NCBI RefSeq assembly: GCF_000300455.3
Contig: NZ_CP007215.2
Span: 1,116,001 to 1,180,000, forward strand
DNA from: Kosakonia sacchari SP1
GTDB taxonomy: Bacteria; Pseudomonadota; Gammaproteobacteria; Enterobacterales; Enterobacteriaceae
Length of the DNA stretch: 64,000 nucleotides
Reading direction: 5' to 3'
The notes beneath the pieces were generated by a model. The model saw only the letters and a list, made by a program, of their open reading frames with translations. It made no database searches and was not told the DNA's origin. A program made the translations under genes and the position numbers. Numbering within the stretch: position 1 is the first letter of the stretch; each line of letters opens with the position of its first letter. Below, piece after piece: positions 58,246 to 64,000 of this stretch.

Positions 58246-58623
58246 GATAAGTATCAGCTTGAAGTCAGAATAGTGATTCGCAGGAGCCACCCGGGCGATT
58301 CATGTTTTCTGATCGACCAATAACCGCTGCCTTTCTTGTGTAGGCAAGGCGGCGGTGAATTGAGTCTACAGAGTTTTAATGTTTTCACATGGTAAAGGGC
58401 AAGATGATGGTAGTTATGCTGCAACTTTTGATTTCCATCTGCGATTAAACTGTTTCGGCAGTTTTAACCACTGCAAGTCGTGTGACCTGCTCCCCATAAA
58501 TTAACATATCTCAATGTTATCAATGTCTGCTGTTGGCACTGAGCGGTCTTATAACATTTGAGGGTAAAAAGGTATTTCTGGGAAAACTGTTCACTCCGAC
58601 TCTGACCGGTGTGCAGGTAAAAA
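58246..58623. other. Left-flank region of the satellite
   Basis: About 380 bp with no gene. One iteron-like ACTGTTCACT (58586-58595) is present. In P4-type prophages this side carries the cos site and an attachment site, but I could not recognise either. Confidence 0.35.
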
Positions 58624-58643
58624 AGACCGGCAATTGCCGGTCT
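58624..58643 (-). terminator. Terminator of the alpha gene operon
   Basis: The perfect palindrome AGACCGGCAATTGCCGGTCT, read leftwards into six T residues, lies 9 bp past the alpha stop. Confidence 0.85.
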
Positions 58644-58651
58644 GAGGTAGG

Positions 58652-60985
58652 TTATTTTACTGCGGGCTCATCGCACTTCGGCAGCCAGTCGCCGTTGCTT
58701 TCTTCTTTCAGCGTCAGGTTAGTCTGCATACCCTGATTTGTCCGGCGTTTGTCATAGTTCAGGCCGAACTCTTTCAGCATGGTTGGCAGTCCCTTGCTGA
58801 ACGAGGTCAGGCTGAGGGTGTTTTTGTAGCCGTGCGCCTCCATATACACCAGATAGGCGTGATACAGGTACAGGCGAGGCTGACGCGGAATAATGTTGGC
58901 ATTACCCATATACATCCCGTCAGCGTCAGGCAATGCCTCCAGATAACCACAAAAATCAAACGTAGGGTCAGCATCGCGCTTGATGCTCAGCGCCTCGTCA
59001 GAGTTCTGCTGTGACTGGAGCAGCGTGCGGGCGGTCATCGGGTCGCTGAACCGCTGCATAAGCTGGCGCACAATGACGGCCAGCTCGCGGGCGATTTTGT
59101 CCTTAAGATGCGGGTCGCGCTCCTCCGGGGCAATCTGTTCCGGGAAGTGCAGGATAACCCGGCGACGGGATACGCCGCCGCTGCGGTCAGTGAAGCGCAT
59201 CGGGTTGTTGTTCACCGCCAGAATCACCGCCGGGATATGCGTGGAATAGGCGTCGCGGTATTTCGGGTCAACTGACACCGCATCGCCGCCGGTGATGGCC
59301 TTGAGCCCGGCACCGTCACCGCTCCATTTCTCCTGGTCAGGCAGACGAATCAGCGAGAAGCCTATCAGGGCAGCACGCTCGCGCGGGGATTCCAGCGTCT
59401 CGATGGTCGCGGAGGTGGCGTTGTCCTCGCCTGCGAGCAGGGTCGCAATTTCGGCCAGAATGCTTTTCCCGCTTCCCCCTGGTCCCGTCACTTCAAGAAA
59501 GAGCTGCCAGTCATAGCGGTTCGCCAGCACCATAAACAGCGCGGCGAGTATCACATCGCGTTTGTCGGCACGGCCACCGGCGGCGCGGTCGAGCCACTGC
59601 CAGAAATGCGGGGCATGGGTTACCAGTGTTTCGCCCGCCACCGGCGGGGTGAAATCCACCTCGCACAGGGTGCACAGCCAGTGGGATTTGTGGTGTGGGC
59701 TGAACGTGCCGCTGACGGTATCGAGCACACCGTTGCGAAAGCCAATCAGACGCCGTGCCGGAGCGCCCTGTTGCGGCACAATGAGTTTCAGTGTCTCCAC
59801 CACCGACGCAATTTTCCCTGACGAGAACGGCGCGCGCAGGCGCTGAAAGAGTGCGGCCACATCGCGGGAGAAGTCAGCCGGGGACATCACTTTCCAGGCT
59901 CCGGCTTCATACCGGGATAGAAGCTGGCCGTTAGCATCCACCGCCAGCGCCTCGCCGTAATGCTCATGTACCCGCATCGCCTTCTCACTGGTGCTCATGG
60001 CTGTGAATTCCGCCTCGCTCATGGTGTCGAAAGGGCTCGCGACCGGTGGCTTAATGGCATCGTAAATCGCCCTGCGCGTGGCGTCCTTACCATTCAGGGT
60101 AAACGCATCATTCCAGTCACCGAACACCGGCGGCAGCGCGACAATTCCCTCGCAGGCTTTTGCGGCCGCAGCGGCTTTTGTCTGGCCGTCGCCGTTCAGG
60201 TCACGGTCAGCGGCAAGGACAATCTGACAGCCCGGATGCCGGTTGCGGGCAAGGCTCGCCAGAGAAAGGAGGTTCACGGACGACAGCGCCACCATCACGG
60301 TTTCACCGGTCAGGTGATGCACGGTCAGCGCCGTGGCGTACCCTTCCGCTATCCACAGGCGTTTCCCCGCCTGTTTTTCACCGTTGATAAGGTGACAGGC
60401 TCCCTTCACCTGACCGCCTTTCAGGGTGCGCTTGTCGCCGTCAGCGTTAATGAGCTGGAGGTTCACAAGCGCGCCGGTGTCGTCATACAGCGGTACAACC
60501 ACATCCCCGGCGCGGTATGTCACGCCGCCGGTTTTGTGAGTGGTTGTCAGCGTCAGGCATTCCAGAGCAGGAAAGCCCTTGCGGGTCAGGTAGGCGTTAC
60601 CGGTGGCTGAACGGCTTTTCGCCAGCAGACTGGCCGCCAGCGCGGCGGCCTCCCTGCGCCCGGCTTCAGTTTCGGCCGTATCAGCAGCAATCACCGCCGG
60701 GGCAACCGGCGTCAGGCTGCCGGTCACGGCATTCACCCGGTCGGCGGCTTCGCTGACCGTCACGCCCAGCGCCTTTTCAACCAGGCTCAGACCGTCGCCC
60801 GCGCCACACTGGTTGCAGAACCACGTTCCGCGCCCCTCTTTATCGTCAAAACGAAAGCGGTCAGCGCCGCCGCACACCGGGCAGGGCTGATGCCGGTTTT
60901 TTATCACTTTCACGCCCAGCGCCGGGAGAATACGCGGCCAGTGGCCGCACGCCTGTCTGACGGTTTCCGTTACGTTCATTTTCAT
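58652..60985 (-). CDS. P4-type alpha protein, primase/helicase
   Basis: A 777-residue replication protein, the same length as P4 alpha. The N-terminal primase zinc motif has Cys at 35, 38, 57 and 60 (PCPVCGGADRF, WFCNQCG). The TOPRIM-like region includes KRLWIAEGYATALTV and LAADRDLNGDGQ. The C-terminal SF3 helicase has Walker A GPGGSGKS and VILAVNNNPMRF. The last 120 residues form the iteron-binding domain in P4. It primes, unwinds and recognises the origin. It is the last gene of a leftward operon with its own terminator. Confidence 0.95.
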   Translation of the reverse strand: MKMNVTETVRQACGHWPRILPALGVKVIKNRHQPCPVCGGADRFRFDDKEGRGTWFCNQCGAGDGLSLVEKALGVTVSEAADRVNAVTGSLTPVAPAVIAADTAETEAGRREAAALAASLLAKSRSATGNAYLTRKGFPALECLTLTTTHKTGGVTYRAGDVVVPLYDDTGALVNLQLINADGDKRTLKGGQVKGACHLINGEKQAGKRLWIAEGYATALTVHHLTGETVMVALSSVNLLSLASLARNRHPGCQIVLAADRDLNGDGQTKAAAAAKACEGIVALPPVFGDWNDAFTLNGKDATRRAIYDAIKPPVASPFDTMSEAEFTAMSTSEKAMRVHEHYGEALAVDANGQLLSRYEAGAWKVMSPADFSRDVAALFQRLRAPFSSGKIASVVETLKLIVPQQGAPARRLIGFRNGVLDTVSGTFSPHHKSHWLCTLCEVDFTPPVAGETLVTHAPHFWQWLDRAAGGRADKRDVILAALFMVLANRYDWQLFLEVTGPGGSGKSILAEIATLLAGEDNATSATIETLESPRERAALIGFSLIRLPDQEKWSGDGAGLKAITGGDAVSVDPKYRDAYSTHIPAVILAVNNNPMRFTDRSGGVSRRRVILHFPEQIAPEERDPHLKDKIARELAVIVRQLMQRFSDPMTARTLLQSQQNSDEALSIKRDADPTFDFCGYLEALPDADGMYMGNANIIPRQPRLYLYHAYLVYMEAHGYKNTLSLTSFSKGLPTMLKEFGLNYDKRRTNQGMQTNLTLKEESNGDWLPKCDEPAVK

Positions 60986-60994
60986 TATTTTTCC

Positions 60995-61315
60995 TCAGTG
61001 CACGACCGGCGCGGTGATATGGCGGGCGCATAACTCTTCCATCACGGCGAGGCCGAGAAAGGAGAGCGATGGCGCGCTTTTAAGCGGTGCGGCATTCATT
61101 AAATCTTCCAGTAGCGCACAGGCAATCTGGCGGCCTTTATCCTCGCCGTGCTGGCGCAGATAAAACCCTTCGAGCTCGGCGGCGATGGCGGATTCCAGTG
61201 CATCAAGTGTCAGGTGCGGGTAACGGTGCTGACGCTGGCACAGGGTCAGCCAGGCACAGGCCACGGCGCGGCGGTAAAGTGCGGCACGCAGGGCGGGCGG
61301 TAACGGCTGTTTCAT
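60995..61315 (-). CDS. P4 Cnr-like copy-number regulator (DUF5375)
   Basis: A 106-residue protein, the length of P4 Cnr (orf106). It contains [28 protein letters not shown] and [26 protein letters not shown]4 Cnr binds alpha and prevents over-replication. It lies nine bases before alpha and overlaps the upstream gene by 4 bp (ATGA), so the genes are coupled. Confidence 0.82.
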   Translation of the reverse strand: MKQPLPPALRAALYRRAVACAWLTLCQRQHRYPHLTLDALESAIAAELEGFYLRQHGEDKGRQIACALLEDLMNAAPLKSAPSLSFLGLAVMEELCARHITAPVVH

Positions 61316-61539
61316 ACCTTTTCCTCCCCGTCGAGCCAGCGCCGGTTGCAGCGCTCGATCACGGCATCGAGTTGATCCGTCATCAGGTAAATCAGGGAAA
61401 TGAGTTGCAGACGCTCAGCCGGATCGCGGCGGAGGGTCACATTGTCCTGTTCCGCTGCCAGCTCGCTGACCAGATGGCCGATATTGCGCAGGTGCTCCAG
61501 ATATCTGAGATCGTCAAGGGTGAGGATGGATTGGTTCAT
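61312..61539 (-). CDS. Small P4-satellite early protein
   Basis: A 75-residue helical protein ([29 protein letters not shown]). It is found by position in the early operon of P4-like satellites, between the Icd-like gene and cnr, with ATGA overlaps on both sides. It has no function I can assign. The heptad spacing of Leu suggests a coiled coil. Confidence 0.75.
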   Translation of the reverse strand: MNQSILTLDDLRYLEHLRNIGHLVSELAAEQDNVTLRRDPAERLQLISLIYLMTDQLDAVIERCNRRWLDGEEKV

Positions 61540-61730
61540 GCGCGCACCTCCGCAACCGGCAGGCGACCGGCAAACGAGAGGACATAATCGCGAACGAGGG
61601 AACGGCGGGCGGTGCGTTCATCAGCGGCAACTGTGCGCAGCATACAGACACGCGGTTTATGTACGGAACGACGAACGGCAGCGAAAATAAAGATAAATTG
61701 CGGGTGAGACAGGGTGAGGGTCGTAGCCAT
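61536..61730 (-). CDS. Icd/Kil-like host cell-division inhibitor
   Basis: A 64-residue protein ([21 protein letters not shown], then [21 protein letters not shown]) of the Icd-like group found in P4-type satellites and P1, members of which block cell division. AAGGAGG lies eight bases before the ATG at 61730. The same frame is open upstream to 62084, giving a 182-residue version often predicted in such elements. The strong ribosome-binding site and the overlap with the structured leader favour the short form. Confidence 0.72.
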   Translation of the reverse strand: MATTLTLSHPQFIFIFAAVRRSVHKPRVCMLRTVAADERTARRSLVRDYVLSFAGRLPVAEVRA

Positions 61731-61750
61731 AAGGGCAACCTCCTTGAAGT

Positions 61751-61860
61751 AGCGGTTATCGCTACCACCGGAGTTCTCACGCTCTGGTGGTAGCCCAGAC
61801 GGGGGTGAGAAACCGGCCTTCAAGGGAACCGGCCAGCCCGAAGGCTGCCCCGCCTGAGCC
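61751..61860 (-). ncRNA. Structured leader, P4 immunity-RNA-like region
   Basis: The leader of the early operon holds several hairpins: CTACCACC/GGTGGTAG (61762-61793), CAGCC-TTCG-GGCTG with a stable UUCG loop (61834-61847), and a repeated ACCGGCC. In P4, immunity is set by the CI RNA processed from this position, which terminates early transcription by pairing within the leader. The position and structures fit. RNA processing is inferred, and the ends are approximate. Confidence 0.4.
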
Positions 61861-62080
61861 ACCATTACGCAGATACAGCAACGGTTTAAGAACCGGTGCG
61901 TAAACAACAGGTGCACAGAGGCATAGACACAAAAAAAGACGCATGGCGCGTCCGGTGTCGCCTTGAAGAAACTCGGGTTCTCACGCCCGGCTGCCGATTT
62001 TGCGACAGCGGGGAAACTATACCTGGAAACGCTGACAGGAAGCAAGCCAGAAAAAGGGGCGTTTTGCTGACCGGGCAACA

Positions 62081-62347
62081 TCATGCATCACAGCCACGGT
62101 TACGCGCCGCGATGCGATCGCTCATCCATGCAGTGATTTCACTGTGCGCCCACGCCACGTTTTTTCCGCCGAGAGAGATTTGTTTCGGGAAAGCCTCCCG
62201 GCTGATGAGGTCGTAAATGGTTGAGCGGGACAGACCGCATAAATGCATCACTTCCGGCAGGCGTAAAAAGCGTTCCTGAATAACGTCAGAAACCGGCATT
62301 AACGGCGCGGCAGGGGCAGAAGACGGGGAAGAAAAAGCGGTGTGCAT
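62081..62347 (-). CDS. Vis/AlpA-family regulator
   Basis: An 88-residue AlpA-type DNA-binding protein, the same length as P4 Vis. The MerR-like helix-turn-helix is [21 protein letters not shown], followed by the short wing [21 protein letters not shown]4 Vis regulates the late promoter and aids excision. GAGGTAG precedes the ATG. It heads the leftward operon. Confidence 0.9.
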   Translation of the reverse strand: MHTAFSSPSSAPAAPLMPVSDVIQERFLRLPEVMHLCGLSRSTIYDLISREAFPKQISLGGKNVAWAHSEITAWMSDRIAARNRGCDA

Positions 62348-62536
62348 CGGGCTACCTCATAATGTCCATACAGTGCCGGTCGTGTCTTTCCGGCTTCGGG
62401 TAGCGCTCTATTTTGTGAATAAAAACGGAGAATGCAACAGGGGAAAAACGGGCTAACGCCAGTTAATTGCCGCTCGAAAAATGAGCATGTGATGAATATA
62501 GGGCAATATAGATGAATAGTGGGCAGGAGGTTAAAA

Positions 62537-62599
62537 ATGATACAGGTAAATATTATTCTGCCTATTGATTCCCTGTTATTAACAGGAAGAAAAAAGTAA
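62537..62599 (+). CDS. Possible 20-residue microprotein with strong ribosome-binding site
   Basis: CAGGAGG, seven bases, ATG, then MIQVNIILPIDSLLLTG and RKK before TAA. The central part is hydrophobic with a basic end. It lies between the divergent Vis promoter and the iterons. It has no known counterpart to me. The perfect Shine-Dalgarno is the only evidence. Confidence 0.3.
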   Translation: MIQVNIILPIDSLLLTGRKK

Positions 62600-62635
62600 A
62601 AAAATAACAGCGGCAAATGCGTGACATAGAAGTGC

Positions 62636-62732
62636 GGTGAACAGTAGTGAACAGTCGGTGAACACTTAATTTCTCAACTGTTCACCATTTAACTTACTGT
62701 ATTACTTATTCTTTTATTTTTCAGTGAACAGA
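62636..62732. other. P4-type replication origin (iterons)
   Basis: Five copies of the decamer GGTGAACAGT or a one- or two-base variant: 62636-62645, 62646-62655 and 62657-62666 on the plus strand, 62677-62686 on the minus strand, and 62723-62732 on the plus strand. P4 alpha protein binds iterons of the form GGTGAACAG at ori1 and crr. An AT-rich stretch between the fourth and fifth copies (62687-62722) is a good unwinding site. Confidence 0.72.
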
Positions 62733-62760
62733 GTGAAGAGTTAACTACAGAAAAACAAAC

Positions 62761-62790
62761 AGAAAGAGGGGTTTCCGGAGACCTCTTTCT
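62761..62790. terminator. Hairpin between the origin and the late promoter
   Basis: A perfect 9-bp stem AGAAAGAGG/CCTCTTTCT. Six T residues follow only after ten more bases on the right. It may insulate the late promoter from origin-proximal transcription. Confidence 0.45.
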
Positions 62791-62817
62791 GGCGAGCCAT
62801 TTTTTTCAGCGGGTTTC

Positions 62818-62835
62818 TGTGCCATCCCGGCCACA
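62818..62835 (+). promoter_or_regulatory. Ogr/Delta activator box of the late (sid) promoter
   Basis: TGT-N12-ACA, the exact consensus bound by P2 Ogr and P4 Delta about 55 bp before late transcripts. The centre at 62826/62827 predicts a start near 62881, with AGAATAC (62871-62877) at -10 position and the sid ATG at 62908. Confidence 0.75.
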
Positions 62836-62907
62836 ACTGCAATCAGTCGTATCGTTGTGCAGGGCGCGGCAGAATACGCTCAGGTTGACAACACAGAGAG
62901 CCCCGCC

Positions 62908-63705
62908 ATGAAAACTGAACTGATTACCGCCGTGATGAAAACCCTCGGCAGCACCCAGGACGCGAAAACCCGCACCGCTATCGACAGCGCCCTCGACGCC
63001 ATGAATAAAAAGGCCAGTGAAGAGAGTGCGGTCGCTGTAAATCGTGCCGTTGAGACGTTCAACCAGGCAAAAGCTGCCCACACCGGCAACATGATGAAGC
63101 TGAACGACATCGGCGCGGCCATCACCCGCAGCGAAAAGGAACGTGAGAACGCCCTGACAGAAAGTGCCGAAGCGGAACAGAGCTGGCGCGAGCGTTTCCG
63201 CACCCTGCGCGGCGAAATGACGCCGGAGCTGAAAGCCGAACATGGCAGACGCATTGCCGGTCGTGAGCTGGCGGAGGAGTTCACCGCCCTGATTGCGGAG
63301 CTGGAAACCGATAAATCCCGCGCCATGCTGGCCGCCTGCGCCTCCGGTGAAAAGTATGTGGAGGAACACCGGACAGCGTTTGGCCTGTACGCTCAGAGCG
63401 AATGGGCTGATGCCATGAAGACCATCAGCCCGGCGCTGGTCAGGGCATTCGTGCTGCGTCTGCGCGCGCTGGAAATGCAGCAGACGGAACGCCCGCTCAA
63501 TACCCTGATTCAGGAGCTCGGCGGCCATGTTTCCGTTCAGGCCGGGTTTTACACCTTCGATATGGACGGGGAGCCGGTACTTTCACAGCTTGGCCTGTAC
63601 CGCCCGCCGCTGACCGGCGTGGATATGGCGTTGTATAAAAGCCCGGTGAAGCGAACACTGCTCGCCACACGACTGGCTGAAATGAGAAAGCAGGCGGAGG
63701 GCTGA
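62908..63705 (+). CDS. P4 Sid-like capsid size determination protein
   Basis: A 265-residue coiled-coil protein. It aligns by eye with P4 Sid, sharing the pattern RRIAGRELAEEFTALIAELE (Sid RRELVQEYDNLAVVL) and an early heptad region. Sid forms an external scaffold that makes helper-phage capsids small. The ATG at 62908 has GAGAG upstream. The frame is open 17 codons earlier, but that would place the start before the predicted transcript start. First gene of the late operon. Confidence 0.82.
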   Translation: MKTELITAVMKTLGSTQDAKTRTAIDSALDAMNKKASEESAVAVNRAVETFNQAKAAHTGNMMKLNDIGAAITRSEKERENALTESAEAEQSWRERFRTLRGEMTPELKAEHGRRIAGRELAEEFTALIAELETDKSRAMLAACASGEKYVEEHRTAFGLYAQSEWADAMKTISPALVRAFVLRLRALEMQQTERPLNTLIQELGGHVSVQAGFYTFDMDGEPVLSQLGLYRPPLTGVDMALYKSPVKRTLLATRLAEMRKQAEG

Positions 63706-63708
63706 GCC

Positions 63709-63912
63709 ATGTTTCACTGTCCGTTCTGCAAACAGCCCGCACACGCGCGCACCAGCCGCTATCTGACGGAAAACCTCAAACAGCGCTATCACCAGTGCAT
63801 CAGTATTGAATGCTCGGCCACGTTCCGCACCACCGAGACGCTCGACAGCGTGATACGCAGACCGGCCATGCCGGAAAATGAGAGCTTGCAGGCAGATATT
63901 CAGCAGCAATAA
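63709..63912 (+). CDS. Ogr/Delta-type late transcription activator
   Basis: A 67-residue zinc protein with the Ogr pattern C-x2-C-x22-C-x4-C (Cys 4, 7, 30, 35: FHCPFCKQPAHARTSRYL, HQCISIEC). P4 Delta is a fused double domain of about 166 residues. This is a single domain like P2 Ogr. It activates late promoters with TGT-N12-ACA boxes, such as the one upstream of sid, so it is autoregulated. It starts three bases after sid. Confidence 0.9.
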   Translation: MFHCPFCKQPAHARTSRYLTENLKQRYHQCISIECSATFRTTETLDSVIRRPAMPENESLQADIQQQ

Positions 63913-64000
63913 TTCCCCGAAAATATCCCGATTTATGTGCGCCGGTACGCGTTACCGGCTGCGCTCTCTGTACCCCGAAAAAAAGCAAAAAATCCCGTTA
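63913..64000. other. Right end of window
   Basis: No gene is seen. The inverted repeat GCCGGTA/TACCGGC (63941-63959) could form a hairpin. psu would be expected next in a P4-type late operon. Confidence 0.3.

Noticed and set aside
58246-58650. cos site or attachment site of the satellite
   Set aside because: I looked for the P2/P4 cos core and for tRNA or tmRNA 3' ends and recognised none.

Overview
The window looks like the chromosome of an enterobacterium close to Enterobacter, Kosakonia or Klebsiella. This is judged from recognisable proteins and gene order, because no database search was possible. The left end keeps the nrdH-ygaM-ygaC-alaE and yqaE neighbourhood of Escherichia coli in altered form: stpA and kbp are absent, and ygaPV is displaced to about 8 kb. 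The right end is a P4-type phage satellite next to an insertion sequence.

Layout. 1-8.6 kb is mostly core genome: nrdH (partial) with an NrdR-box pair, ygaM, ygaC, alaE, a small YodC-like protein, yqaE, an unknown 293-residue protein, a chemoreceptor with its own sigma-28 promoter, dcm (no vsr beside it), kptA and ygaVP. 8.7-16.8 kb holds a secreted lipase-like hydrolase and a complete sucrose regulon (scrK, scrYAB, scrR) with three visible ScrR operators. The scrR frame runs on into the 5' scrap of a TccC/RHS-like toxin gene. 17.2-20.5 kb is an acid-resistance cassette (gadB, gadC, hdeA). 20.5-29.1 kb carries two ABC importers: a PhnCDE-type system with two permeases that overlap abnormally, and a ferric-iron-type system with a fused double permease. 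29.1-32.1 kb is an ECF sigma factor/NrsF anti-sigma pair in one operon with a membrane thiol reductase and a periplasmic peroxiredoxin. An SgrR-like regulator follows.

34.2-35.9 kb has no convincing gene. It holds AT-rich DNA, a strong leftward terminator and a degenerate tandem repeat of about 76 bp. 35.9-55.8 kb is a flagellar and chemotaxis locus in an unusual order: flgNMA, then flgBCDEFGHIJKL, a chemoreceptor, fliA, flhD, flhC, motA, motB, cheA and cheW. It has its own master regulator, sigma factor and anti-sigma factor, rod, hook, rings, stator, kinase and coupling protein. It has no export apparatus, MS ring, C-ring, flagellin or cheRBYZ. Sigma-28 sites precede flgM and flgK.

55.9-64 kb is mobile. 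An IS3-family element has split a small unknown gene just after its start codon and carries a duplicated right end. A P4-like satellite follows: alpha primase/helicase, Cnr, a small ORF, an Icd/Kil-like protein behind a structured leader, the Vis/AlpA regulator, an iteron origin, a late promoter with a textbook Ogr/Delta box, then sid and an ogr/delta-type activator. The window stops before psu, the usual cargo hotspot and integrase of such satellites.
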